From an uncultured Actinomycetes bacterium (GTDB lineage: Bacteria; Actinomycetota; Acidimicrobiia; Acidimicrobiales; Acidimicrobilacustridaceae): 64,000 bases of DNA. The notes under the pieces were generated by a model. That model made no database searches and was not told the DNA's origin. It saw nothing but the letters and a program-made list of their open reading frames with translations. Where the stretch lies: the NCBI GenBank assembly GCA_937876315.1, contig CALEHQ010000006.1, positions 1 to 64,000 of the forward strand. Reading direction: 5' to 3'. Positions 9,315 to 18,247 of this stretch are shown here, piece by piece. Made by a program: the position numbers and the translations under genes. Positions within the stretch are counted from its first letter, which is position 1; the number at the start of each line of letters is the position of its first letter.

Positions 9315-10322
9315 TCAGGAACGTCTGGGCAGATCTGAGTGTTGAACTTCTTCGAGCATTGATCGTCGCTGCTCGATTGATGGTTCGAGTTCGTCGCTTC
9401 GGCCCAAAGTGACGAAGAACTCGATGCCAATGGTTTCGTGCTCAGCGACGATCCCGAGAGATGTGAGCCCTAGTGCCCTGAGATCCGCAATGATGAGGCG
9501 AAAACTTTCTGGGGTAAATCGCCAGCAATGAATTTCTCCACCGAAATCGTCACCGTCGACTGACCGCTGATAACCGTCGCGCACTAAGTCGCCGGAATAC
9601 ATCAAATCGGGAACTACACCTCGCGCTTGACCCCAAGCGATGGCTCCGTTCACATGTGAAGTGCGCGAGAAATAATCGACAACCTGTCCAAGTGTTGGCT
9701 TCGTACGCTTCTCTACGAACGCATCGACGATCTGACCGCTTGTCGAAAGTTCGCCGTAGAAGTCAAAGCAGAATCGCTTATCGGGGACGACCAGGCCCAA
9801 GCGCCCTGAAGGCGAAAGGACCCGCTCCACGTCTTGAAGAAATGACACAACATCGGGAATGTGTTCAATGACATGGCTTGCGACGACCCATTCGTAGGCG
9901 CCTTCTTTGCCGATCAACTCCGTCAATGTTTCTCCACGAGAAACATGGTCAACTTCCTCAATGAGCGACACATCAACACCAACGTGCAATTCATGGCCGT
10001 ATTGGGCGCGCAGCGAATCGGTGTCGAGATAATCGACGATCTCGACCTGATAGCCATCGCGCTTTGCCATGATCGGCTTATCGAGGGGGCCGAGTTCTAT
10101 GCCTCGGCCGTTGAGATCGAGCTCAGCTCGAACGATTGCGTTTCGTGACTGCGAAGGCGACAGAGGACGTCCTTCGAACTTTCCGGCGATCGCAAAATGA
10201 TGCGCCCCGCTCGGCATAGAGCCATTCGCTACTGCTTGCGCTACATCAGGATTCGCTAGAAGGTACGCCGCTTCGTCGAAGATGTCGACGGAATCACCTT
10301 CTGGACGCTTTCGCCGCTTCAT
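9315..10322 (-). CDS. SAM-dependent methyltransferase with N-terminal NPDVA-type module
   Basis: 335 residues from ATG 10322, chosen because it overlaps the stop of the upstream ABC gene by four bases (ATGA). Residues about 12-55 match the short module FDEAAYLLANPDVAQAV...HHFAIAGKFEGR that occurs in many surface and secreted proteins. The rest is a class I methyltransferase: a degenerate SAM site around GIELGPLDKPIM, then VVASHVIEHIPDVVSFLQDV and LSPSGRLGLVVPDK (motif of the Methyltransf_11 group). It probably methylates a sugar of the glycan, perhaps a terminal residue recognised by the neighbouring Wzt-type exporter, as terminal methylation does in E. coli O9a. That link is inference. Confidence 0.85.
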   Translation of the reverse strand: MKRRKRPEGDSVDIFDEAAYLLANPDVAQAVANGSMPSGAHHFAIAGKFEGRPLSPSQSRNAIVRAELDLNGRGIELGPLDKPIMAKRDGYQVEIVDYLDTDSLRAQYGHELHVGVDVSLIEEVDHVSRGETLTELIGKEGAYEWVVASHVIEHIPDVVSFLQDVERVLSPSGRLGLVVPDKRFCFDFYGELSTSGQIVDAFVEKRTKPTLGQVVDYFSRTSHVNGAIAWGQARGVVPDLMYSGDLVRDGYQRSVDGDDFGGEIHCWRFTPESFRLIIADLRALGLTSLGIVAEHETIGIEFFVTLGRSDELEPSIEQRRSMLEEVQHSDLPRRS

Positions 10323-11545
10323 GCACTCTCGCCGCGACGCAATCCATGGATCCATTGAGCGGGTAAGGCAAAGACACCCTCGATTGAGTGCCCCTCGGCC
10401 CGCACTGTGAGATCGTATTCATCAGACTTATGAAAAATTACGTTGGTGCGAACGTCGGTTGCGGTGACCTGGATCTTGTAGGCACCTGGCGCCAAAGGAA
10501 GCGAGTCGAAGCGGCAGAGCGCTGACCACCGCCCCTCTCCCAGCAATTCCGGAGAACCGTCAGGGGTATAAGTCGTGGCCAAATGAAGCCCGGCGCTGCT
10601 CAGAAGATGCATCACGAGACGGGGCTCAGCGAATTCCCCGACGGTTGACCAATCAACTCGGATATCGAGTGGAGCGCCACTAATCCCAAAAGGAACATGT
10701 TCGCCGTCAGGGTCTTGAAGGACAAGCTTCTCAACTCGGAGCGAGGTATGGCCGGGAGCTACGGCCGTTGTCGGGTGAAACGACACAATCTCGTTCGCAA
10801 GATCACGCTCAGCTTCCTTATCGTTCACGCCGTGCAGATACTCGCTGACCACCCTGAGCGGATCTCCCTCAGCCATGACACGACCATGGTCCATCCATGT
10901 GGCGGTATCGCACATCCCCTGAACGATCCCCATAGCGTGGGTCACGAGAACGATCGTCACCCCCTCGGCTTTCAGTGTGCGCAGGTGATCAAGACACCGG
11001 CGCTGGAACTCCTCGTCGCCCACGGCAATGACCTCATCGACAAGAAGAATCTGTGGATCGACATGAACTGCAACTGCAAATCCGAGTCGGACGAACATTC
11101 CGCTTGAGTAGTGCTTCACGGGACTATCAATAAACGCCTGCAGACCCGCAAACTCAACGATGCGGTCCAAGAGTTCGTCCGTCTGCGTGCGGCTGAGACC
11201 GAGGATTGAAGCGTTCAGATAGATGTTTTCACGTCCGGTGAGTTCCGGGTGGAAACCGGCACCGAGTTCAAGAAGCGCCGAAATTCGACCTGCCGTAACG
11301 ATCTGCCCTGTTGTGGGCGTATGGATTCCGGCCATCATGCGAAGAAGTGAGGACTTCCCGCAACCATTGTGACCAACCAGTCCGTGAACTGTGCCTTCTT
11401 TGATCTGCATGCTGACGTCACGAACTGCCCAGAAATCTTCATACTTCGGTCGCCCGAACTTCGTGAAAAGTTCCTTCACACTTCCAGGCTTGTCGGTGTA
11501 AAGCCGAAACTTCTTTGAAACATCTTGAACGTCAATTGCGATCAT
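10319..11545 (-). CDS. Polysaccharide ABC exporter ATPase with C-terminal Wzt-like domain
   Basis: 408 residues. The ATPase half (1-~240) shows Walker A GHNGCGKSSLL, signature YSSGMFVRLGFA, Walker B ILLVDEVIAVGDE and the H-loop VLVTHAMG. Residues about 265-400 are a beta-rich extension of the Wzt carbohydrate-binding type (IRVDWSTVGEFAEPRLVMHL onward). In this family the ATPase drives export of a finished, lipid-linked glycan, and the C-terminal domain can select correctly terminated chains. The start ATG 11545 has AGGAG upstream. It lies four bases after the permease gene, so the two form a Wzm/Wzt pair. Confidence 0.95.
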   Translation of the reverse strand: MIAIDVQDVSKKFRLYTDKPGSVKELFTKFGRPKYEDFWAVRDVSMQIKEGTVHGLVGHNGCGKSSLLRMMAGIHTPTTGQIVTAGRISALLELGAGFHPELTGRENIYLNASILGLSRTQTDELLDRIVEFAGLQAFIDSPVKHYSSGMFVRLGFAVAVHVDPQILLVDEVIAVGDEEFQRRCLDHLRTLKAEGVTIVLVTHAMGIVQGMCDTATWMDHGRVMAEGDPLRVVSEYLHGVNDKEAERDLANEIVSFHPTTAVAPGHTSLRVEKLVLQDPDGEHVPFGISGAPLDIRVDWSTVGEFAEPRLVMHLLSSAGLHLATTYTPDGSPELLGEGRWSALCRFDSLPLAPGAYKIQVTATDVRTNVIFHKSDEYDLTVRAEGHSIEGVFALPAQWIHGLRRGESA

Positions 11546-11549
11546 CAGT

Positions 11550-12353
11550 TCACAACTCCTGGGCGATGTCGCGTGATTTGCGATTGAAGATCGCTAGTCC
11601 GATGAGAAATGCCAAAATCGAAACGACAGGAACGCCCACCATCGACCATGTGTTGGGCCAATTCAAGTTCCAAAAGATGTCTCGAGACCACCGCACAAAC
11701 TGAGCAATAGGACTTAACTGAATAATTCGTGCGGCGGTTGAGCTCTGCTCCGCAACCAACGACAGAGGGTAGATGATTGGCGTTGCATAGAAGAGAACGT
11801 TCATACCTATAGAGACGAGGTAATTCACATCTCGATAAAAGACGTTGTAGACGCTGAGGGCGAGACCGACACCGAGGGAGAACAGCGTGATGCAAAGGAT
11901 AAGCGCTGGGAAGAGCACTAGTTGCCAGCCCACACAACCTAGGGCAGCCATCACAACGAAGAGGATCGCCGACTCGATCATCGCTTGAAGCAGAACCGTG
12001 ACCGTATTTGCTACTGCGGGGCACGCCGGTGGGAAAAACACCTTATTGAGCAATGGACCCGACGCTTGGAGTGAGTTGATAGCACCCATCACCGTGCCAT
12101 TGAAATAGTTCCAAACCCAAAGGCCTGCGAAAAGGTACAGAGCATACGACTTCGTATGACCGTTGCCTGCGACAGGCGGTTCGGCTCTAAAGACCACGCC
12201 GAACACGAAACTGTAAATCGCTAGCACCGCCGCCGGGTTGATTAGCGACCAGAGCCAGCCCAGAATGCTCTTCTTGTAGCGAGACTTGAGTTCTCGCTGA
12301 GTGAGGTTGTAGATGAGGCTGCGATAGGCCCACAGTTGCGAGACAGAACTCAC
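11550..12353 (-). CDS. Polysaccharide ABC exporter permease (Wzm/TagG-like)
   Basis: 267 residues with six hydrophobic segments and the ABC-2 permease layout. The N-terminal amphipathic segment LIYNLTQRELKSRYKKSILG, ahead of the first membrane span WLWSLINPAAVL, is diagnostic of the Wzm/TagG/RfbA exporters of O-antigens and teichoic acids. It pairs with the ATPase gene directly downstream to move a lipid-linked glycan across the membrane. Upstream lies an inverted repeat (12379-12417) and then the disrupted membrane-protein gene. Confidence 0.94.
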   Translation of the reverse strand: MSSVSQLWAYRSLIYNLTQRELKSRYKKSILGWLWSLINPAAVLAIYSFVFGVVFRAEPPVAGNGHTKSYALYLFAGLWVWNYFNGTVMGAINSLQASGPLLNKVFFPPACPAVANTVTVLLQAMIESAILFVVMAALGCVGWQLVLFPALILCITLFSLGVGLALSVYNVFYRDVNYLVSIGMNVLFYATPIIYPLSLVAEQSSTAARIIQLSPIAQFVRWSRDIFWNLNWPNTWSMVGVPVVSILAFLIGLAIFNRKSRDIAQEL

Positions 12354-12378
12354 TGTGGATCACGCTCCTCTGACCTAG

Positions 12379-12417
12379 TTCGGCGACAAAACGGCGCCCC
12401 GTTTGGAGCGAACCGAA
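12379..12417. repeat. Nested inverted repeat between polysaccharide genes
   Basis: An inner perfect stem, AAACGG (12389-12394) and CCGTTT (12399-12404) around the loop CGCC, is flanked by an outer pair TTCGG (12379-12383) and CCGAA (12413-12417). It lies in the 89-base gap after the disrupted gene and before the exporter permease. It could be a terminator without a T-run or a regulatory site. Confidence 0.4.
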
Positions 12418-12442
12418 CAATGATCGTAGCAGCAGGCCCCCT

Positions 12443-14391
12443 TCATCTAGAGGAACTAGGGACCCTCGTGTAGATCGTGACAGGGACCCCACGGGGACCC
12501 ATAACGTCTGTGACCGGGCGCAAACAAGAGCCCCTGAGCTCATACGTGGACACGATATTAGTCGCACCAAGAGCGCTGAGCCGCTGATCACACGGCGCGA
12601 TTTGCACTTGGAACACATCGGGTTGCAAAAGCGTGAATATCGGTTCTCTCACCATGTCATCAAAGACCCAATAAACATAAGCGTAACGATTCCAGACGAA
12701 TTCCGATTCACCCACCGGATCCAAGATCCGCCAAGCATCGACGTTCGGATAAAGATTCACGGCACTCAGAGAATCAGTTCCCGCAGCAGTGAGAATCGAA
12801 GAGACATAACTATCAGACGCAAGCCAACCTCCACCTGGGTTCGCTTCATTGAGCGTCTTTACCTCGCGGACGAGGTCTGAAGAGACCAATGGTCCGAGTC
12901 CATGAGTTAATGGATTTGCAGGCACGGAAACAGCGATACCGATAACTGCGAGTGCAACAAGAGCGAGGAACGGCTTCCAGAAAAGCACTGCAGAAGGCAC
13001 CAAAAATACGAACAGGACTATTTGCAATTGTTGAGCGATCAATGGGCAAACCGTCTCGGCGCCATTGCGCACCCAACCACAGGATTCCAGCACCACCTAC
13101 CGCAACCGTTGAAGCGGTTGCGAGTCTGCGCCATCTAGGCGGGATTGCGGCGTCTGCGACAATTTTTCCAATCAGGACAAGCAGAATCGTCGACGCAATG
13201 CCGAGACCAAGAATCGCTCGACCGGGTGGCACGCGATCAAGCAACGTCACTTTGGTGATGAGAGGCCCCCATCCAATGAAAACGTGAACGAGGAGCATGA
13301 AAACGACCGCCAACACCCCGAGGATGACACCTCGGTGCTCGTTGTTCCGGCGAATACCAAATCTCCAGATGAGGAACAGACCGCTAATCGCGAAGAGTCC
13401 CAAGAATAAGAACGAAGATGCTTCGCTTTCGTTGAGAATGGCAGGGCGCATTCCCGTATCGTTCGAAATAAAACTCCAGCCATACCAGGCATCAAAGAGG
13501 AGACCCACAGACCCGCCGCCTCCGGGGGAGTCGCCTTTCCCCCGGATACACCGATTGCGAGATTTCCCTGAGCGCTTGACTCCGGGTACTCGCAAAGGCG
13601 AGAGCTACCGCGCCTATAGCCGCCCCGACAATCACGAGATGAAGGGCCACCGAGTGCCACTCAATTGATCGCGACCGAAGATTTGGAATCACCCACCCAG
13701 CAACTAGAGCGAGTGTTACGAAAATGACTGGAATTTGTGCTGGAGGATAAAGGATCAGTGCAAAGCACGAACCGAAATATGCCGTAGCGCCAACTCTCCA
13801 CCAACGATGCCACCCACGCAGTCCCGGATTGAGCGAGGACAGGAACGACGCAGTTGCAAGCAGCGCCCAACTCGCAATAGCCGTCATCGCCGGATAGTGC
13901 CACCAATGGAAGAACGGCGAACCCCACAGGACGAACGCTCCGACGACAGACCAGCGCCAATCACGGATGAGGACAAGGAAGAGTGCATACGTGCCGAGTA
14001 GCAGGAGCGCGCCGGTAGACCACCACTCGAATGCGAACGCATTTTCAACAGGCAACACAAAAAACAAAGTGCTCTGGGGATGGAAGAACGCAGTCCAGCT
14101 TGAAACAGCAAAATCACCCAGCACTGACATGTCATGTTGACCAACGCCGACTTCAGCAAATCTTGAAAATCCTCGTTCGGCTTGTCCGACAAGCATGGGA
14201 GTACGCACCAGCCACTCGTCGCTCCGCACTGCTCGCGGCGAGCCTGCCACAACCCCATCACGGCCGCCCTCCGATCCAAGCAATGGCGTGGATGAGCCTG
14301 AAACACCAAGCGCGGAAAAGGTAACGACCAAGATTCCGATCAGGACGGGGAATCCCACATCGCCCTTCGTGGAGGCCGAATCCATATCCAC
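12443..14391 (-). pseudogene. Large membrane protein gene broken by two single-base frameshifts
   Basis: Three consecutive - strand reading frames join into one protein: 14391 to ~13528, ~13524 to ~13006, and ~13006 to 12443. Removing one base from the G5 run at 13524-13528 and one from the A5 run at 13002-13006 gives a single frame of 648 residues with no stop; the length 1949 minus 2 is exactly divisible by three. The joined product begins with a membrane helix (LIGILVVTFSALGVSG), continues with many further helices, restores the glycine-rich loop RLPGGGGSVGLLFDAWYGW at the first joint and a helix FLVPSAVLFWKPFLALV at the second, and ends in a soluble domain. It resembles the polytopic, YfhO-like proteins of polysaccharide clusters. 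Whether the shifts are biological or sequencing errors cannot be told from the sequence. Confidence 0.8.
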
Positions 14392-14427
14392 ATGCGAGTG
14401 GTTCTTCGAGTGGTTTCGCCGCCAACC

Positions 14428-15786
14428 TCACTCACGGGGGACGAACCAACCTTCGATCTCTTTGTCAGGGACGATCTGCCGATCCCGAAGCTGACGACGT
14501 CGACGCAGAGCGTCTGGAAGCATCCTCAAGAGCCCAACAAAAGAGCGAACTCTGCGAGTAACAGTCTTGGTGTGTGGACGCTGCCTTTGCGTCACCGGGT
14601 AAACCACGTCGCGCCGAGCATAGGAAGCCGTTATCAGTGGGAACCGAAGTAGTTGAGAGAGCACTCTGCGCGCGGGCGCATTTCGTACGAGCATGAGTAA
14701 ACGGTTTCGCTCGGTCAGGAAGCTCGTGAGTTCCGAGACCTCGCCGGTTGAGGCAGCGTGGACATGGCGCATCCGGGCGCTTGGAACTGTCCGATACCTC
14801 CACCCTCGAGCGCGACCTCGCCAAGCGAGATCCGTGTCTTCGTAATAGAGAAAGAACGATGGGTCGAACAAGCCGACGTCGATGAGATAGTCGGTCCTGA
14901 AGAGGACTCCCCCTCCACACCACGCAAAGACATCAACCGGAAGATCAAATTGGCTGTCATCGAACTCAAGCCAACCACGATCTGCGCCGTACCCATCATC
15001 GAAGACGATCGACCCCACGTTGTTAATGACGTCACGTAAAGGTGTCGTGATCGAAACGTTGATCCGATGAAGTCCCTTTGCAAGGTGATGTTCTTCGTCG
15101 CCGGAACCACCGTTGATCACGATGGTGCAGTCAGCCGGAACCTCGATCGAAAGCAGCGCGGAAAATGAATCCGAGGATTGGGGGGCTGGTACTCGCAGAA
15201 CCGCTTCCGGTCGGGCCCACTCAAACGGGCCGACTCGATCAACTTCCCTGCCCCATCCTGTCTCTCCAAGATGTGCTGATGATGAAACATCAATGCCGTC
15301 AACGACCACACCGCGAAGGACTACTCCGCGAGATCTTGTATCAATACGCCCCGACTCAAACGATGGACTCGTGATTGACACAGTTGCGAATCTGGGCTCC
15401 AGCAGTATTTTTGGGCAAGCCGCACCCACACCGCGATCCTCATCGAGAGCATTCACGAGCTCCCTCAACCAACCTGGCTCCACGAACGCATCGTTATTGA
15501 CCAATCCGACATAGCGGACACCAGCGAGATCCTTAAGCGCTTCATTGTTGGCGGGGAAACCAGTGTTCGAACCAAGTCGTCGAACCTCTACTTGCGGAAG
15601 TTCCTTCTCTATGCGTTCAACGCTGCCATCAGAAGAATCGTTGTCCAAACAGACAATCTGGAGTTGGTCTGAGGGCCAATCCAGTGCCAACAAATGACGA
15701 AGACTTCGAAGTGTGAGTTCGCCCCCGTTGTGATTCAGAACGACAAGCCGAACCGGCAGATCGGCCTTGTCGACCACGGGCGACAT
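14428..15786 (-). CDS. Family 2 glycosyltransferase (rhamnosyltransferase-like) with inserted domain
   Basis: 452 residues. GT-A elements: VRLVVLNHNGGELTLRSL, CLDNDSSDGSV, and VGLVNNDAFVEPGW as the DxD equivalent, then FAWCGGGVLFRTDYLIDVG and the acceptor-side FFLYYEDTDLAWRGRARG. Between the two halves (about residues 140-275) lies an inserted, beta-rich stretch with no glycosyltransferase motif. The core resembles WbbL-type rhamnosyltransferases, which fits the four dTDP-rhamnose genes close by. It lies six bases from rmlD and 36 bases before the disrupted membrane gene, on the same strand. Confidence 0.9.
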   Translation of the reverse strand: MSPVVDKADLPVRLVVLNHNGGELTLRSLRHLLALDWPSDQLQIVCLDNDSSDGSVERIEKELPQVEVRRLGSNTGFPANNEALKDLAGVRYVGLVNNDAFVEPGWLRELVNALDEDRGVGAACPKILLEPRFATVSITSPSFESGRIDTRSRGVVLRGVVVDGIDVSSSAHLGETGWGREVDRVGPFEWARPEAVLRVPAPQSSDSFSALLSIEVPADCTIVINGGSGDEEHHLAKGLHRINVSITTPLRDVINNVGSIVFDDGYGADRGWLEFDDSQFDLPVDVFAWCGGGVLFRTDYLIDVGLFDPSFFLYYEDTDLAWRGRARGWRYRTVPSARMRHVHAASTGEVSELTSFLTERNRLLMLVRNAPARRVLSQLLRFPLITASYARRDVVYPVTQRQRPHTKTVTRRVRSFVGLLRMLPDALRRRRQLRDRQIVPDKEIEGWFVPRE

Positions 15787-15792
15787 TCGGGT

Positions 15793-16641
15793 TCAGTCTT
15801 CTGCTAGGCGCGTTACGAGGCGAGCGAGGGGAATGCGAAAATCGTCGAGCAACGGCAAGCCAGACTGTCGAAGTGCCGCGTTATCGAGGACCGAGTTCGC
15901 CGGACGGGGAGCCGGACGGGGCGGCTGCAGATCCGCAGTCGAAACCGGCTTCACTCGATCGGGGTCCTGACCCGACGAGAGCAGTACTTCGCGTGCGAAT
16001 TCGTACCAACTCACCGCGCCTTGATTTGTAACGTGAAATATCCCCGTTCGACGTTCCTCGACAAGGCGCCGAATCATTGAGGCGAGATCATCAGCAAATG
16101 TGGGATGACCGCGCTGATCATCGACAAACGAAAGCGTGTCATTTTCTGCGGCGATTCGAAGGATGGTCTTCACCATGTTTCCGCCGTTGTAACCACACAC
16201 CCAAGACGTACGAATGATCGTTGAACCGGAGTGGAGTTCGCGCTCCCCCGCCAGTTTCGAGGCGCCATAGACCGAAGTTGGGGCAACCTGATCCCATTCG
16301 ACATACGGAGTTGGCTTTGTCCCATCAAACACATAATCGGTGGAGACGTAGTGCACCGGGGCATCCACAATTGCCGCTGCTTCGGAAATGAACCTCGTAG
16401 CAAGTGCATTCACCAAGAAGGCCCGATCCGGGTCCGACTCGCAGGCATCAACGGCAGTCCATGCGGCTGGATGCACGATGACATCGGGATGGGCCTCGAC
16501 CACAGCGGCACGGACCGCATCACGGGAGGTGATGTCGAGCTGAGCATGAGAAAACGAAAAGACCTCATGATCACTTGCGCTGAAGCTGGCAACCAGCTCG
16601 GAACCGACCTGGCCACCCGCCCCCGTGATCAGGACTCTCAT
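15793..16641 (-). CDS. rmlD: dTDP-4-dehydrorhamnose reductase
   Basis: 282 residues. Performs the last step of dTDP-L-rhamnose synthesis: reduction of dTDP-4-keto-L-rhamnose with NAD(P)H. Seen are the Rossmann motif ITGAGGQVGSELV near the N-terminus, LDITSRDAVRAAV, HPAAWTAVDACESD, the catalytic YVSTDYVFDG and YGASKLAGE (YxxxK), all typical of RmlD/RfbD. Length is normal for the family (about 280-300). It follows rmlB by three bases in the same operon, with rmlC upstream and rmlA about 6 kb away. Confidence 0.96.
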   Translation of the reverse strand: MRVLITGAGGQVGSELVASFSASDHEVFSFSHAQLDITSRDAVRAAVVEAHPDVIVHPAAWTAVDACESDPDRAFLVNALATRFISEAAAIVDAPVHYVSTDYVFDGTKPTPYVEWDQVAPTSVYGASKLAGERELHSGSTIIRTSWVCGYNGGNMVKTILRIAAENDTLSFVDDQRGHPTFADDLASMIRRLVEERRTGIFHVTNQGAVSWYEFAREVLLSSGQDPDRVKPVSTADLQPPRPAPRPANSVLDNAALRQSGLPLLDDFRIPLARLVTRLAED

Positions 16642-16644
16642 AAT

Positions 16645-17598
16645 TCAGCCCTTCAGTATTTCCCACCAGGCACGATTGGCCCGGTACCACTCCACGGTTT
16701 CGGCCAGTGCTTCATCGAGTGATCGAGACGGCACCCAACCGAGAGCATTCGCTTTACTGCAATCGATTGAATAGCGACGATCATGACCAAGACGATCCTG
16801 AACGTATTCAACCATCTCATCGCCTACACCCAGAAGACTCAGCACTTTCTCAGTGAGTTCACGATTGGTCGTTTCGTTTCCCCCACCGATGTTGTAAATC
16901 TCACCAACCACGCCCTTGCGCAAAACCACATCAACCCCAGCGCAGTTATCCATGACATAGATCCAGTCGCGGATATTCAGTCCATCGCCGTACAAGGGAA
17001 CTTTCTTGCCATCAAGAAGGTTGGTGACAAACAACGGAATGACCTTTTCGGGGAACTGGTAGGGTCCAAAGTTGTTTGACGAACGAGTGACAATGACGGG
17101 AAGTCCATACGTCTCTTCATAGGACAGCGCAATCAGATCCGAACCCGCCTTTGACGACGAATACGGAGATCGCGGTCCGAGCCGATCAGTTTCTACGAAT
17201 GACCCATCTTCAATCGATCCGTAGACCTCGTCGGTCGAGATATGGAGGAAGCGATCGACGCCAACATTCCGTGCAACATCGCACATCACATTCGTGCCTA
17301 GACAATTCGTCCTAACGAACGTATCGGGATCAACAATCGAACGGTCCACATGGCTTTCAGCGGCGAAGTGCACAACAGCGTCGTGCCCGTCCATCGCCGC
17401 AGCCACCGCAGCGCGATCGCAAATGTCACCCTGGACGAATCGGAAACGAGGATCATTTGCGACATCATCGAGACTCGACAGATTCCCGGCGTAGGTAAGT
17501 GCATCGAACACCGTGACTTCATCGTCCTTGGTCGAAAGTACATGACGGACATAGTTCGATCCGATGAATCCAGCGGCGCCGGTGATGAACAACTTCAT
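16645..17598 (-). CDS. rmlB: dTDP-glucose 4,6-dehydratase
   Basis: 317 residues. Converts dTDP-glucose to dTDP-4-keto-6-deoxyglucose with bound NAD. Motifs: ITGAAGFIGSNYVRHVL (NAD site), AAESHVDRSI, the active-site triad region HISTDEVYGS (Thr-Asp-Glu of dehydratases) and YSSSKAGSDLI (YxxxK), and RSSNNFGPYQFPEKVIP. These are diagnostic for RmlB rather than for a general epimerase. The gene starts at ATG 17598 and precedes rmlD by three bases. Confidence 0.97.
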   Translation of the reverse strand: MKLFITGAAGFIGSNYVRHVLSTKDDEVTVFDALTYAGNLSSLDDVANDPRFRFVQGDICDRAAVAAAMDGHDAVVHFAAESHVDRSIVDPDTFVRTNCLGTNVMCDVARNVGVDRFLHISTDEVYGSIEDGSFVETDRLGPRSPYSSSKAGSDLIALSYEETYGLPVIVTRSSNNFGPYQFPEKVIPLFVTNLLDGKKVPLYGDGLNIRDWIYVMDNCAGVDVVLRKGVVGEIYNIGGGNETTNRELTEKVLSLLGVGDEMVEYVQDRLGHDRRYSIDCSKANALGWVPSRSLDEALAETVEWYRANRAWWEILKG

Positions 17599-17632
17599 GA
17601 GAAACGCAAACCCTCCATACAGTTACAAGCGA

Positions 17633-18199
17633 TCAAGGACGAAGACTGATATGCGGCTGCCACTGTGGGTCAATCCCAGAGCGGCGTGGATTGGCCTGAT
17701 CGCGATTCGAAAGAATCGGATTCTCTACTCCCCAATCGGCGGCAATTGCGGGGTCATCCCATGCAACGCCCAGTTCATCGGCCGGGTTGAAATACCCATC
17801 AACGAGATAGGTAATGGTCATGTCGGTCAACGCCGCAAAACCATGAGCGACGCCGGGCGGGATGAAGATTCCGCGATGAGAGTGCGTGCCATCGTCCTGA
17901 CGGCCGAGGTCAAGCCACTGGGTGACGCCATCGGTGGGAGAACCACTACGTAAGTCGTGAAGCACAACTCGTGCGGTGCCGTAGGGGACGTACCAGTAGT
18001 CGGCCTGATGAAGGTGGTAGTGCAGACCGACAATCGCTCCGGCCTGACGGTCCCCCCGGTTGCCCTGGATCATCTCGCGACCCTGTGGGAACCATTCTCG
18101 ACGATAGGTCTCGACGAAGAATCCACGTTCGTCGCCATGAACGTCAGGGTCGACGATCAAAACTCCGTGGATTTTCTCGGATGGGGTAACAGTTGCCAT
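17633..18199 (-). CDS. rmlC: dTDP-4-dehydrorhamnose 3,5-epimerase family protein
   Basis: 188 residues from ATG 18199, which has GAGGA upstream; an ATG at 18241 would add 14 residues without family similarity. RmlC epimerises C3 and C5 of dTDP-4-keto-6-deoxyglucose. The cupin core is seen: DVHGDERGFFVETYRREWF, the catalytic histidine region GAIVGLHYHLHQADYWYV, GTARVVLHDLRSGSPT, and IPPGVAHGFAALTDMTITYLVDGYF. In classic RmlC the conserved text is GLHxQ; here HYHLHQADYW is a variant often seen in actinobacterial homologues. Since rmlA, rmlB and rmlD are present, the rhamnose role is likely. Confidence 0.9.
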   Translation of the reverse strand: MATVTPSEKIHGVLIVDPDVHGDERGFFVETYRREWFPQGREMIQGNRGDRQAGAIVGLHYHLHQADYWYVPYGTARVVLHDLRSGSPTDGVTQWLDLGRQDDGTHSHRGIFIPPGVAHGFAALTDMTITYLVDGYFNPADELGVAWDDPAIAADWGVENPILSNRDQANPRRSGIDPQWQPHISLRP

Positions 18200-18247
18200 G
18201 GAGTCCTCGGGGAGCGGTGCTACGAGAGCGGTAGAACGCAAACGAGG

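Noticed and set aside
12443-13096. Reading the third fragment of the broken membrane gene as a separate small protein
   Set aside because: Its first residues have no start signal and its text continues the upstream membrane protein after a one-base correction.
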